Part shown: one piece after another, positions 24,875 to 34,315 of the stretch
How the letters are laid out: each line of letters starts with the position of its first letter
Numbering within the stretch: the stretch's first letter is position 1
Source of the DNA: Cohnella endophytica
Lineage (GTDB): Bacteria > Bacillota > Bacilli > Paenibacillales > Paenibacillaceae
Direction: 5' to 3'
Length of the DNA: 64,000 nucleotides
Assembly: GCF_003628305.1 (NCBI RefSeq)
Contig: NZ_RBZM01000010.1
Location: 220,026 to 284,025, forward strand
Position numbers and translations under genes: made by a program
Notes under the pieces: model-generated
Database searches by the model: none
Told to the model about the DNA's origin: nothing
What the model saw: only the letters and a program-made list of their open reading frames with translations

Positions 24875-26035
24875 CTATACGAACGACTTCGTATCGTTAT
24901 TGCGGGCGAAACGGTAGATCGCGATTAACGAGAAGGCGGCGGCGAAAGCGAACAGGATGCCGACGTTTAAGCCCAAGCTTCCGAGGCCTTCCCCGTTCTG
25001 GAGCTTCTGCAACGAGTCGAGCAACCAATGCTGCGGGAGGAAGCTCGCGATTTTGTTGACGGACTCCGGCATAATATTGGCCGGGAAGAAACAGCCGGAC
25101 AGCAGGCAAGTCGGCGTAAGGATCAGATTCTGCAGCGCGCTGGCGCTGGAGCTGCTTCTGGCGAAAGCGACGATGAGCAGCGACAAGCCGATGGCGGCCA
25201 GCCCGAACAGCAAGAGGAGAGAAAGCATCTGAGCGAACGGGATGCCGGAATCGACTTTCAACACCGTCTTCATGACGAATAACGCAACGACGATCTGCAT
25301 GAGCAGAATAAGGATGTTAACGGCTACGTTAGAGAGCACGTAGGATCTCGCCGATATTGGAGAAGACATCAGGCGCAGGAACGTACGGTTTTCCTTTTCC
25401 TTCAAGATTAGCTCGGTCAGGTTTGCCGCGGAGAACAGCATAAACGTAATGAGATAACCGATCGATTGGTAGGTCATGTCTTTCTTGTTGGAAGTATCCT
25501 TTACCGCTTCCGTATGGAATTGGAACGGCTTCTTCGCGTAAGCGGCATAGATCGCGTCGAAAGCCGCGGAGTCGCCATGGGTTTGCTTGCCGATCGCGGC
25601 GACGTTGCCGACGTAACCTTGAAGGAGCGCTTTGACGTACGCGGTGACTTGGGCGCCCTTGACGGAGACGAGCGTCAATTGCTCCGGATCGGGGTTGCCG
25701 TTCTTCAGCGCGTCGGAGAAGCCTTCGCCGATGACGAGCCCGCTATCGAGCTTGCCGGCGGCGATATCGCTTCTTAGCGCCTGCTCGTCGTCCGTCATCG
25801 TTACTTTGACATTGTTCAAGCTTTGCACGAACCGGATCGCGTCTTGGGAGAGCGTCTGATCCCCGTCGTGGTTAGCGATGCCTATCCGCAGCGTTCCGTT
25901 GCTCGCGTTGCCATAGAGCAGCATGGAGAGCACGATGCCGCAGATCGGTAATCCGAAGTAGACGATCCAGCTTCTCTTATTGCGGAAAGTATTCGTTAAC
26001 GTTTTGCGAATTAACCAAGCCATGTCCTTCAGCAT
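24875..26035 (-). CDS. ABC-2 family transporter permease (LnrN-like)
   Basis: 386 residues from the ATG at 26035 (the frame extends further upstream but GGAGG precedes this ATG). N-terminal TM (WIVYFGLPICGIVLSMLLYG), a large extracytoplasmic loop, then five TM segments near the end, including NILILLMQIVVALFVMKTV and LLLLFGLAAIGLSLLIVAF. Layout and length fit ABC-2 permeases such as B. subtilis LnrM/LnrN (linearmycin resistance). Starts two bases after the upstream permease stop. Confidence 0.85.
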   Translation of the reverse strand: MLKDMAWLIRKTLTNTFRNKRSWIVYFGLPICGIVLSMLLYGNASNGTLRIGIANHDGDQTLSQDAIRFVQSLNNVKVTMTDDEQALRSDIAAGKLDSGLVIGEGFSDALKNGNPDPEQLTLVSVKGAQVTAYVKALLQGYVGNVAAIGKQTHGDSAAFDAIYAAYAKKPFQFHTEAVKDTSNKKDMTYQSIGYLITFMLFSAANLTELILKEKENRTFLRLMSSPISARSYVLSNVAVNILILLMQIVVALFVMKTVLKVDSGIPFAQMLSLLLLFGLAAIGLSLLIVAFARSSSSASALQNLILTPTCLLSGCFFPANIMPESVNKIASFLPQHWLLDSLQKLQNGEGLGSLGLNVGILFAFAAAFSLIAIYRFARNNDTKSFV

Positions 26036-26037
26036 AA

Positions 26038-27165
26038 TTAGAAAGCCTCCTTTTTGCGCATGGATACGACGGCGATGAAGAGGCAAGCGGCGGCGATGCC
26101 CACATTCAGTCCGATGGCCGGCCACGCGGCGCCAAGGTCGCCGTTATAGATGATTTTCGTTAACGCTTGATTCGCCCAGCGGAGCGGCGACAGGTCGGAG
26201 ATGAAGCCCATGAACGACTCTCCCGAATTTCCGAGCGGGAAGTAAGCGCCGCCGATGAACGAAGAAATCTGCGTGAAGATCATGACGATGGAGCGGGCGG
26301 AATCGCCTTTCCAATAGCTGAGGACAAGGCCCAAGCTGACGGCCAGCATGACTTCCGTTACGAGAACGACGAGCACGATGCCGAGATGATTGCCCCAATC
26401 GGCTTGAAAGACGAATTTGCTGACCAACATGACGGCGAATACGAGCAAGATGTTGATAACGGTACATCCGATGACCTTGCCCGCGAAAATCTCTCCTTTG
26501 CTTACCGGCGAAGCGATCATGCGGACGATGGTGTTGCGCTTTTTCTCGACCCAGAACAGCAAAGTGCCGGAGATGGACGCATAGAGAGCGATCATCGTCG
26601 TCATCGCCATCGCGTAATAATCGATGGAGCCCGGCTGTTTATCCGCGATCAAAGACGTTTCCTTCACGTATTTCGCGGCGGAGTCGTTCGCGTCCCGGAT
26701 GATGCCTTCCGCCAGGGAAGGATCCGTCGCCATGGCTGCCGCGGCCAGATTGTATTTGTCGGCGAACGCGGTGAGCATGCCCTGCAGGATATTGCTTTCG
26801 ATCGTCTTCTTGCTGCTGCCGTAGTAAGCGATGCCTTGATCGCCGACCTCGGCGTAGGCGGCATAATGGTTTGCGCTAATTTCTTGTTTGCCGTCGACGC
26901 CTTTCTCGATCGGCACGGAGACAATGCCTTCCTTTTCGATCGCTTGCGAGAAGCTTTGCCAGAACTGCGTCAGCTGCTTGTCGGCAATGTCGCTTTTGTA
27001 CAAAAGCTTAAGGTCTCCCACGGGCGTCGTGCTGGAGAAAGCGTTGGAGAGGGCCGTACCGAGAATGAGCATAAGGATGATAGGGAAGAGGAGCATGAAG
27101 GTAAAGGTTCTTTTGTCACGGAGGGTCGTCTTGATTTCCTTAAGCGCGATAATCAGAATGTTCAT
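26038..27165 (-). CDS. ABC-2 family transporter permease (LnrM-like)
   Basis: 375 residues: N-terminal TM (TFTFMLLFPIILMLILGTAL), a roughly 150-residue extracytoplasmic domain, then five TM segments. Companion of the preceding permease; the two plus the ATPase make one exporter. The start has an AGGAGGA ribosome binding site 14 bases after the ATPase stop. The same-strand order ATPase-permease-permease matches LnrLMN. Confidence 0.86.
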   Translation of the reverse strand: MNILIIALKEIKTTLRDKRTFTFMLLFPIILMLILGTALSNAFSSTTPVGDLKLLYKSDIADKQLTQFWQSFSQAIEKEGIVSVPIEKGVDGKQEISANHYAAYAEVGDQGIAYYGSSKKTIESNILQGMLTAFADKYNLAAAAMATDPSLAEGIIRDANDSAAKYVKETSLIADKQPGSIDYYAMAMTTMIALYASISGTLLFWVEKKRNTIVRMIASPVSKGEIFAGKVIGCTVINILLVFAVMLVSKFVFQADWGNHLGIVLVVLVTEVMLAVSLGLVLSYWKGDSARSIVMIFTQISSFIGGAYFPLGNSGESFMGFISDLSPLRWANQALTKIIYNGDLGAAWPAIGLNVGIAAACLFIAVVSMRKKEAF

Positions 27166-27179
27166 GGCGTTCTCCTCCT

Positions 27180-28115
27180 TTAATCCCTGAGATTTCGGCC
27201 GGTCAAAGTGAGGAACACCGTCTCCAAATTCGGAGCCTGTTCTTCGACGGAGCGAATTTCGATTTGGTCCTTGATCAACTGTTGAACGATTTGGTTTAAG
27301 TTGTTGATCTCGCCTTTGGAAGCGATCTTCACGACATTGTCTTCCAGTCTGACGGAGATGACGCCGGGAATTTGTTTGAGATTATCGATGGCCGAAGGCC
27401 GTTCGCTCTTCACGCCGATCCAGATGTCCTTCGCGTCCGTTATGATCGCCTTGAGCTGCTCTTTCGTGCCTTCCGCGATAATCTTGCCGTGATCGACGAT
27501 GGCGATGCGCGTGCAGATTTCTTCGACTTCTTCCATGTAATGACTCGTGTATATGATCGTGCAGCCCATCTCGTTCAGCTTTCTGACCGAGTTCAAGATG
27601 TAATTGCGCGATTGCGGGTCTATGCCTACGGTCGGTTCGTCCATGATGATCAGCTTCGGACGGTGCGCGATCGCGCAGGCGATGTTCAAGCGCCTTTTCA
27701 TGCCTCCGGAGAAAGTGGACGGGTAAGCTTTGCCCTTGTCGCTAAGCCCGACGAACTCAAGCGCTTCGATCGTCCGTTCCTTAAGTAGAGCGCCTCTCAG
27801 GCCGTACAGTCCCGCGAAGAAGCTTACGTTCTCGTAGGCGGTCATGTTCTCGTAGATCGCGATGTCCTGCGGCACGATTCCGATGTTGGACTTGGCGAAC
27901 TTGCCGTGACTTGCGATATTTTTGCCCAGCAGGAGAATCTCGCCCTTGGTCGTCCGGAGCAACGAAGCGACCATGCTGATCGTCGTGCTCTTGCCGGCGC
28001 CGTTGGCTCCCAGGAATCCGAAAATCTCGCCTTCGCTTACGCTAAGGGACATATTATCTACCGCGACGAAATCGTCGAACTTCTTCGTTAAATTGCGTAT
28101 CTCCAGCACGTTCAT
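27180..28115 (-). CDS. ABC transporter ATP-binding protein (LnrL-like)
   Basis: 311 residues from the ATG at 28115 (MNVLEIRNLTKKF). Walker A GANGAGKSTT, Q-loop IVPQDIAIYENM, signature FSGGMKRR, Walker B LIIMDEPTVG, H-loop TSHYMEE: the drug-exporter (DrrA/CcmA-like) ATPase subfamily. Length equals that of B. subtilis LnrL as I recall it. Upstream lie a NarL-type regulator and its kinase, so expression is probably induced by a membrane-active compound that the exporter removes. Specificity cannot be read from sequence. Confidence 0.9.
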   Translation of the reverse strand: MNVLEIRNLTKKFDDFVAVDNMSLSVSEGEIFGFLGANGAGKSTTISMVASLLRTTKGEILLLGKNIASHGKFAKSNIGIVPQDIAIYENMTAYENVSFFAGLYGLRGALLKERTIEALEFVGLSDKGKAYPSTFSGGMKRRLNIACAIAHRPKLIIMDEPTVGIDPQSRNYILNSVRKLNEMGCTIIYTSHYMEEVEEICTRIAIVDHGKIIAEGTKEQLKAIITDAKDIWIGVKSERPSAIDNLKQIPGVISVRLEDNVVKIASKGEINNLNQIVQQLIKDQIEIRSVEEQAPNLETVFLTLTGRNLRD

Positions 28116-28159
28116 CCGAATCACTCCATTGGTTTAAGTGGTTATGAATGTATTGTAAA

Positions 28160-28198
28160 GAAAAAGGATGCCCTTATGTCAGTGCATAAGTTCATCCT
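28160..28198 (-). terminator. Strong hairpin between the kinase gene and the ABC operon
   Basis: AGGATG-N2-CTTATG (28165-28178) and CATAAG-N2-CATCCT (28185-28198) form a 34-base interrupted palindrome with a six-base loop. On the minus strand it is followed by TTTTTCTTT, so it is a terminator after the regulator-kinase pair. It ends only 45 bases before the ATPase start, so it may act as an attenuator. Confidence 0.75.
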
Positions 28199-28279
28199 CT
28201 AGCATGAGAAAATTCATATTCTATTCCACGAGTACAAGAGGCCCTCCATGAAAATAGTCATCTCGTTCCGGCGATTGCC

Positions 28280-29386
28280 TTAGCGAGGCAATAAGGTCGT
28301 CACGGAGAAGCCGCCTTTCGTTCCGTCCGCGATCACGGTGCCGCCCGCGGAAGCCGCCCGTTCTTCCATGCCGACGAGGCCGAGTCCCTTGGCGATTTTG
28401 ACCGCGCCGACTCCGTTGTCCGATACGACCGCCTTCACGAACTTATTGAGCACTTGGATCTCCATATGAATTCCGGTCGCTTTACCGTACTTCAGCGAAT
28501 TCGTAATGGCTTCAACGGCGTTTTCCTGAATGATCTTCCATTGAAGCGGCGAGATGACGTCGATATCCCCGGTATGGGCAACCGTCGCCTGCATGTTTCG
28601 ATCGGCGGAGAGCTTGTCCGCCATTAAACGCAGCCGGTGAATTCCGAGCTCCTCGGATTTCGGCTTCGCGTCCTTCAGCGTCAGCCGAATGCGCTCCAGC
28701 CCCTCCTTGGAGATGGAGATGGCATTGTGCAGCAGTTCCGATGCTTTGTCGGGGTTGGAGGCGAGAACCATGCGCGAAGCTTCCATCTGAATCAACGCTC
28801 CCGCCATCGCGTGGCCGATATCGTCGTGGATCTGCTGCGAGATCCGATTGCGTTCTTCCAGCTTGATCGTATATTCCGATTGCCGCATATATTCTTTATT
28901 CTCGTTCAAGGAACGGGTTAGCCGTTCCAGATCCTCGCGAGCTTTCTCCTGCTCGCTCTCGAGCTTGTTCAGCTTTCGAAGGAATGCGCGTCCGCTCGCG
29001 AAGAGCAGCAAGCCAAGGAATCCGACGAGAACGTACGCGGGGATCAGGCCGTGAGGCGTGAAGGGGAGAACCGCGAGAATGGCCAGGCCGGCGAACAGCG
29101 AGCGCTTCTCCGATAGCAAGACGAGCTCGCATAGGTTGGCGGGAAGGAACAGAAGAAATATCGGATCGAATTTCCAGGCGCACGCGATGAGGAAACAAGC
29201 CGATACGACGGCGAGTATGCGTTTGGGCGGGAGGGCCTTGAAGATGGGAATCGCCATATTCAAGCATAAGCAGATCAATAACGCGAGTAAGTGCAGCGAA
29301 GGATCGTCGGCCGGAGTCAGGAAAAAAGTCACCGCGACTACGTAAACGAATACGCCCGCTTTGTTGCCGATCATCCAGAAATCCAT
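28280..29386 (-). CDS. NarL-type sensor histidine kinase (LnrJ/LiaS-like)
   Basis: 368 residues. About five hydrophobic segments in the first 140 residues with almost no extracytoplasmic domain (an intramembrane-sensing layout), a coiled linker, HisKA_3 with the phospho-His in ISQQIHDDIGHAMAG, and an HATPase domain with VSDNGVGA and GLGLVGMEERA. Starts two bases after the response regulator stop. Sits between the regulator and the ABC exporter, as in peptide- or polyene-sensing modules. Confidence 0.88.
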   Translation of the reverse strand: MDFWMIGNKAGVFVYVVAVTFFLTPADDPSLHLLALLICLCLNMAIPIFKALPPKRILAVVSACFLIACAWKFDPIFLLFLPANLCELVLLSEKRSLFAGLAILAVLPFTPHGLIPAYVLVGFLGLLLFASGRAFLRKLNKLESEQEKAREDLERLTRSLNENKEYMRQSEYTIKLEERNRISQQIHDDIGHAMAGALIQMEASRMVLASNPDKASELLHNAISISKEGLERIRLTLKDAKPKSEELGIHRLRLMADKLSADRNMQATVAHTGDIDVISPLQWKIIQENAVEAITNSLKYGKATGIHMEIQVLNKFVKAVVSDNGVGAVKIAKGLGLVGMEERAASAGGTVIADGTKGGFSVTTLLPR

Positions 29387-29388
29387 CC

Positions 29389-30105
29389 CTAAGCGCCCCC
29401 GTCCAAACCTCTCGTCTCTCCGGTCAAATAATAAATCGCGATCTGCGTACGATGCTCGAGTCCCGTTTTATTCAAGATCGCGGTAATGTAATTGGCGATC
29501 GTCCCTTCGGAGATAAACAGCTTCTTGGATATTTCTTTGTTGGACAAGCCGTTCGCGATTTGCGTCATGACGTCGAGCTCCCGTTCCGTGAACAAGCTGC
29601 GATCGATCGCTCCGGATGTACTGGAGGCGGCTTGGGGCTGTTGGGGAGTCGCGTTTCCGTTGCCGGCGTCGGCTCCAGCGCTTGCGCCGGATAACAGATT
29701 CGTTTTGATTTTATTTAATACGACGTCCTGAAGGACGTGGTGGTCGTTATATACGCTCTTGATCGCGTCGCGAATGCGTTCGGGATCGTTGTTCTTCAGC
29801 AAGTAACCGCGAGCCCCCGCTTGGACGGCTTCGAGAATGAATTCGTCGTCGTCGAATGTCGTAAGGATAAGCGGCTTCGCCTTGGTTTCGGCCGTAAGGA
29901 GGCGGGTGGCTTCGACGCCGTTCATGTTCGGCATGCGCACGTCCAGCAGGACGACGTCCACGTCGTTATCGCGGCAAAATTGCACGGCCTGAAGCCCGTC
30001 CTCGGCGGTGCCTACGACTTCGAATTCCTCGAACGTAGCGAGGATGATTTTCATGCCTTCCCGAATGAAGGAGTTATCGTCCGCGATCAGCACTTTGATT
30101 TTCAA
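29389..30105 (-). CDS. NarL/LuxR-family response regulator (LnrK-like)
   Basis: 238 residues from the TTG at 30105, chosen because GGAGG lies 8 bases upstream; the frame continues upstream without a better start. Receiver domain: VLIADDNSFIREG, phospho-Asp in VVLLDVRMPNMNG, Lys in GYLLKNND. A flexible Gly/Ala/Gln-rich linker of about 30 residues precedes the LuxR helix-turn-helix (LFTERELDVMTQIANGLSNK). First gene of the regulator-kinase pair; likely activates the exporter downstream. Confidence 0.9.
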   Translation of the reverse strand: MKIKVLIADDNSFIREGMKIILATFEEFEVVGTAEDGLQAVQFCRDNDVDVVLLDVRMPNMNGVEATRLLTAETKAKPLILTTFDDDEFILEAVQAGARGYLLKNNDPERIRDAIKSVYNDHHVLQDVVLNKIKTNLLSGASAGADAGNGNATPQQPQAASSTSGAIDRSLFTERELDVMTQIANGLSNKEISKKLFISEGTIANYITAILNKTGLEHRTQIAIYYLTGETRGLDGGA

Positions 30106-30205
30106 CCGGCTTTCCTCCTCTGGTGGGAATTGCTCCCATCCCATCTTAACCGATTCCCCGGCGTTCGGGAAGCGGATCCGGGGCTTCCCGGGCATGCGGG
30201 AAAGC

Positions 30206-30244
30206 AAGAAGACCCGGGCGGAGAGTTCCCGCGCGAGTCTTCTT
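30206..30244 (-). terminator. Hairpin downstream of pbpG
   Basis: AAGAAGAC (30206-30213) and GTCTTCTT (30237-30244) with GC-rich inner pairs; the T-run on the minus strand is weak, so a modest terminator. Confidence 0.45.
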
Positions 30245-30271
30245 CTGAAAGGCTTTCTTCTATGCGGATTT

Positions 30272-32329
30272 TTATATGCCGACCCAGCGGCGGAACTTCT
30301 TCCACATGGACCGATTGCCTCCGTATCCGTTTCCTTGCTCCGCTTCCGAAGACCTGTGAACGTTGCAGGATTCGGTCGGCTCCGTTCCGGCGAGGAAAGT
30401 TTCCAATACGGGGTTCGGACAATCCGGCGAGGCCAGCAGGTGGTTGACGGGATCTACCCATACGTTGACGACGCCTTCTTCCGGTATAGGGAAGGGTTGC
30501 GGCGGAAAGCTTTCGAGCGCCGTTTCCGTGAACCGGGCGAAAATCGGAGCGGCACGATGAGCTTCGCTTGAAGTAATCGGGCGCCCCCGGTCGTATCCGA
30601 CCCACACCGCGGTCGCGAGCTCCGGCGTGTAGCCTACGAACCAGGCGTCGGAATCGGTCGTGCCCGTCTTGCCCGCGACGGGGCGCTGTAACAGATTGGC
30701 TACGCGATGCGCGGTACCTCCGGAATCGAAGACGCTCTCAAGCAAATGAGTCGTCACGTAAGCTAACGCCGGAGTAATGACCTGCTCGCCACGGGGATGC
30801 GCTTCGTACAGCGTCTTCCCGTTGCGGTCTTCGATGCTCGTGATCGCGATCGGAACATTTTTCTTGCCTTCGTTCGCGAATGCCGAGAATGCGGAGGCCA
30901 TCTCGAACGGACTAACCGGAAACGTGCCGAGAGCGAGCGAGGGGACGGCTTTAAGGGGCGCGGTGATACCTAATCTGCGAGCCATGTCGATGACCGCCTC
31001 GGGACCGACCTGCATGATCGTATTGACCGCATAGATGTTGTCGGATGCCGCGATTGCCTGCTTCAAGCCGATTTCCCCGTTGAAGTAACGGTCGTTATAG
31101 TTGCTGGGGCGATAAATTTGCCTATCGTGGTCGAAGTAGAACATCGTCGGCTCGCTGCGAAACCGAGTGTCCTCCGTAACCGAATGTTGCTCCAGCGCCG
31201 AAGCGTACAAGATAGCTTTGAAAGACGATCCGGGTTGGCGAGTTCGAGCGAATACGCGGTTAAACTGATTGCTCCGATAGTTTCTTCCGCCGATCATCGC
31301 TTTGATATAGCCGTTGCGAGGATCGATGGCGATAAGCGCCGTCTGCAGCGCGGCGTTGCCGCCTTGAAGCCCTTTTTTGACCGCCGCTTCGGCTTTCCGT
31401 TGCATGCCGACGTCCAGCGTCGTGCGGATCGTGAGTCCGCCTTCGTTCATTAGACGCTCGTCGATGCCGATTTGCTCGATGGCCACCTTCTTGACGTAAT
31501 CCGCGAAGTACGGAGCCGAGCGTTCCTCTTCTTCGGGCAACGGGCGAACGGCAACGGGCTGTTTCGCTGCGAGTTCCGCATGTTCTTCCGATAATTGATC
31601 CGTGTCTTGCATCGCTTGCAGCACCGTCTTCTGCCGGGCGCGGGCTTCCGTCGGATGGAGATGGGGAGAGTAATAACGCGGTCCTTTCGGAATGCCGGCC
31701 AGCAGCGCGCTCTCCGCTAACGTCAGCTCTTTGGCCGATTTATTGAAGTATAGCCGGGAAGCCGCTTCGGCGCCGTACGCTCCGTGGCCGTAATAGATTT
31801 GGTTGAGGTACAGCTCCAGAATTTCATCCTTGGAATAGGTTTGCTCCAAGCGCGCCGCATACCATGCTTCCTTCAGCTTGCGGGTCCACGTTCTCTCGTG
31901 CGACAAATACAAGTTACGGGCAAGCTGTTGGGTTAACGTGCTCGCTCCCTGTTCTTTGGACATATGCCGCATATCGACCCAGGCCGCCCTCGCCATGCCG
32001 CGCAGGTCGACGCCCGCGTGATCGTAGAACCGACGGTCTTCGACCGAGAGGGTCGCTTTGACGAGCCAAGGCGAAATATCGGACAGCTTCGCGATTTGCC
32101 GGTTTATTCCTCCCTGCAAGGAGGCGATGAGCTGGCCGTTCGTGTCGACGATTCTCGTCGATTGCATCGTCGCTCCCGCCGGTAACGGAGCGTATCGGAG
32201 CAGCAGGAAACCCGTTCCCGCGAACGCGAGAAGGGCGAATAAGGTCATCCAGCCCAGCCTTCGGCGCAGCTTGCCCCAACGTGAAAGCGGAGCGGCTACG
32301 GGGCTGTCGGTACGCGCTTTATTTTCCAT
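30272..32329 (-). CDS. pbpG: Bifunctional class A penicillin-binding protein (PBP2d/PbpG-like)
   Basis: 685 residues. A short cytosolic tail and one TM (LGWMTLFALLAFAGTGFLLL) are followed by the GT51 glycosyltransferase domain (catalytic Glu in SVEDRRFYDHAG, then GASTLTQQLARN and RKLKEAWYA) and the transpeptidase domain (Ser in PGSSFK, SDN, KTGTTD). It polymerises and crosslinks peptidoglycan outside the membrane. Length and its position before speE/speB point to the YwhE/PbpG orthologue, which contributes to spore wall synthesis in B. subtilis. Divergent from speE. Confidence 0.92.
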   Translation of the reverse strand: MENKARTDSPVAAPLSRWGKLRRRLGWMTLFALLAFAGTGFLLLRYAPLPAGATMQSTRIVDTNGQLIASLQGGINRQIAKLSDISPWLVKATLSVEDRRFYDHAGVDLRGMARAAWVDMRHMSKEQGASTLTQQLARNLYLSHERTWTRKLKEAWYAARLEQTYSKDEILELYLNQIYYGHGAYGAEAASRLYFNKSAKELTLAESALLAGIPKGPRYYSPHLHPTEARARQKTVLQAMQDTDQLSEEHAELAAKQPVAVRPLPEEEERSAPYFADYVKKVAIEQIGIDERLMNEGGLTIRTTLDVGMQRKAEAAVKKGLQGGNAALQTALIAIDPRNGYIKAMIGGRNYRSNQFNRVFARTRQPGSSFKAILYASALEQHSVTEDTRFRSEPTMFYFDHDRQIYRPSNYNDRYFNGEIGLKQAIAASDNIYAVNTIMQVGPEAVIDMARRLGITAPLKAVPSLALGTFPVSPFEMASAFSAFANEGKKNVPIAITSIEDRNGKTLYEAHPRGEQVITPALAYVTTHLLESVFDSGGTAHRVANLLQRPVAGKTGTTDSDAWFVGYTPELATAVWVGYDRGRPITSSEAHRAAPIFARFTETALESFPPQPFPIPEEGVVNVWVDPVNHLLASPDCPNPVLETFLAGTEPTESCNVHRSSEAEQGNGYGGNRSMWKKFRRWVGI

Positions 32330-32454
32330 GAATGAGGCCCCTTTACCTTCCGCGAGGAATTCGTTTCCTCTTAGTATGGGACCCGATCGAAATGGCTATT
32401 CCTTCTATATAAAATAGGCGAATATTAGGCGAAAGTTAAAATAGGGGTATAAGG

Positions 32455-32482
32455 TTGCAATTTGGCGTTGATTTTATATAAT
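32455..32482 (+). promoter_or_regulatory. Promoter of speE-speB
   Basis: TTGCAA at 32455-32460 and TATAAT at 32477-32482, 16-base spacer, 59 bases before the speE start. Confidence 0.65.
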
Positions 32483-32540
32483 ACATGTTGTTCGGTACAT
32501 TCTAGCAGGCGTATTATAGCGAAGAGAAAGCAGGGATCAC

Positions 32541-33377
32541 ATGTCTTCCATGGAACTGTGGTACACGGAGAAGCAAACCGAGAATTTCGGTATAACGATG
32601 AAAATCAAACGCACGATGGTACACGAGCAAACGGATTTCCAAGAGCTTGCGATGATCGAGACGGAAGAGTACGGCAACATGCTCGTGCTGGACGGAATGG
32701 TCATGACGACCGAGAAGGACGAATTCGTCTATCACGAGATGGTTGCGCACCCTGCGCTGTTCACGCATCCTAATCCGGAGAACGTGCTTGTTGTCGGCGG
32801 CGGAGACGGCGGCGTTATCCGCGAGGTGCTGAAGCATCCTCAGGTGAAAAAAGCCGTTCTTGTCGATATCGACGGAAAAGTCATCGAATACTCGAAACAA
32901 TATTTGCCGTCTATCGCAGGAAAATTGGAAGATCCTCGTGTCGAAGTGATCGTCAACGACGGATACATGCACATCCATGACCATAAAAATACTTACGACG
33001 TTATCATGGTTGATTCGACCGAGCCGGTCGGACCTGCCGTGAACCTGTTCACGAAAGGTTTCTACCAAGGCATCTACGACGCGCTGAAAGATGACGGGAT
33101 TTTCGTCGCGCAGACGGACAATCCTTGGTTCAAAGCCGATCTTATTCAAAGCGTTAACCGCGACGTGAAGGAAGTATTCCCGATCGTCCGCGTATATATC
33201 GCGAACATTCCGACTTACCCGAGCGGCCTATGGACATTTACGATGGGTAGCAAGAAACACGATCCTCTGGCCGTCGAAGAGTCCGCGATTCCTGAGCTGG
33301 ATACCAAATACTACACGCCGCGTTTGCACAAAGCCGCGTTCGTTCTGCCTAAGTTCGTAGAAGATCTGACGAAATAA
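32541..33377 (+). CDS. speE: Spermidine synthase
   Basis: 278 residues. The aminopropyltransferase signature is present: LDGMVMTTEKDEFVYHEM, the dcSAM-binding VLVVGGGDGGVIREVLKH, and the catalytic Asp region VIMVDSTEP. It transfers an aminopropyl group from decarboxylated SAM to putrescine. Paired with agmatinase 32 bases downstream, which supplies putrescine, so the operon makes spermidine from agmatine. Confidence 0.96.
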   Translation: MSSMELWYTEKQTENFGITMKIKRTMVHEQTDFQELAMIETEEYGNMLVLDGMVMTTEKDEFVYHEMVAHPALFTHPNPENVLVVGGGDGGVIREVLKHPQVKKAVLVDIDGKVIEYSKQYLPSIAGKLEDPRVEVIVNDGYMHIHDHKNTYDVIMVDSTEPVGPAVNLFTKGFYQGIYDALKDDGIFVAQTDNPWFKADLIQSVNRDVKEVFPIVRVYIANIPTYPSGLWTFTMGSKKHDPLAVEESAIPELDTKYYTPRLHKAAFVLPKFVEDLTK

Positions 33378-33409
33378 GATAAGCCTAACCGGCGAGAAGG
33401 AGACACACC

Positions 33410-34282
33410 ATGCGTTTAAATCAAGCTTACTCCGGCAACGTGTTCATCTGCAGTTCCGACGACTACGCGGCATCCAAAGCCGTTATCTACGGAATGCCGA
33501 TGGACTATACCGTTTCATTCCGTCCGGGCTCGCGTTTCGGTCCGGGCCGCATTCGCGAAGCTTCCGTCGGACTGGAAGAATATAGCCCTTACTTAGATCG
33601 TAGCATCGTCGACTTGGAATACTTCGACGCGGGCGATCTGATGTTGCCGTTCGGCAACGCTGCTAAGAGCCTCGACATTATCGGGGATTTCGTCCGCGGC
33701 GTGCTGGCCGACGATAAAATTCCGGTAGGCCTCGGCGGGGAACACCTCGTGAGCTGGCCGGTTATCCAAGAGGTATACAAGAAGTATCCGGATCTCGCGA
33801 TTCTTCACTTCGACGCGCATACCGATTTGCGCGAAGAATACGAAGGCGAGCCGCTGTCCCACTCCACGCCGCTGCGCAAAGCCGCAGAGCTGATGGGACC
33901 GTCGAATATTTACCAGTTCGGCATTCGCTCGGGTTCCAAGGAAGATTGGACCTATGCTCAGGAATCGGGCATCCACTTCCATCCGTTCGAGGTTGCCGAA
34001 CCGTTGAAGAAGGAGCTTCCTTCCTTGGCCGGGCGTCCCGTATACGTGACGATCGATATCGACGTGCTGGATCCTTCCGCCGCCCCGGGAACGGGAACGA
34101 CGGAAGCGGGAGGCATCACGTCGAAGGAATTGCTCGAAGCGATTCACGCGATCGCCCGTTCTGGCGTGAACGTCGTAGGCTTCGACCTCGTCGAAGTGGC
34201 TCCGATCTACGACCCTACGGAAATGACTCCGATCGTCGCATCGAAGTTCATTCGGGAGATGCTGCTGGGATTCGTTAAGTAA
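33410..34282 (+). CDS. speB: Agmatinase
   Basis: 290 residues of the ureohydrolase family. Mn-binding motifs are GGEHLVSWP, HFDAHTDLRE and TIDIDVLDPSAAPGTGTTE, all intact. It hydrolyses agmatine to putrescine and urea, feeding the upstream spermidine synthase. GAGAAGGAGA ribosome binding site. Followed by a strong terminator. Confidence 0.96.
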   Translation: MRLNQAYSGNVFICSSDDYAASKAVIYGMPMDYTVSFRPGSRFGPGRIREASVGLEEYSPYLDRSIVDLEYFDAGDLMLPFGNAAKSLDIIGDFVRGVLADDKIPVGLGGEHLVSWPVIQEVYKKYPDLAILHFDAHTDLREEYEGEPLSHSTPLRKAAELMGPSNIYQFGIRSGSKEDWTYAQESGIHFHPFEVAEPLKKELPSLAGRPVYVTIDIDVLDPSAAPGTGTTEAGGITSKELLEAIHAIARSGVNVVGFDLVEVAPIYDPTEMTPIVASKFIREMLLGFVK

Positions 34283-34315
34283 TATCCGTTAGGTTATCTT
34301 TCATATGCGAATGTA

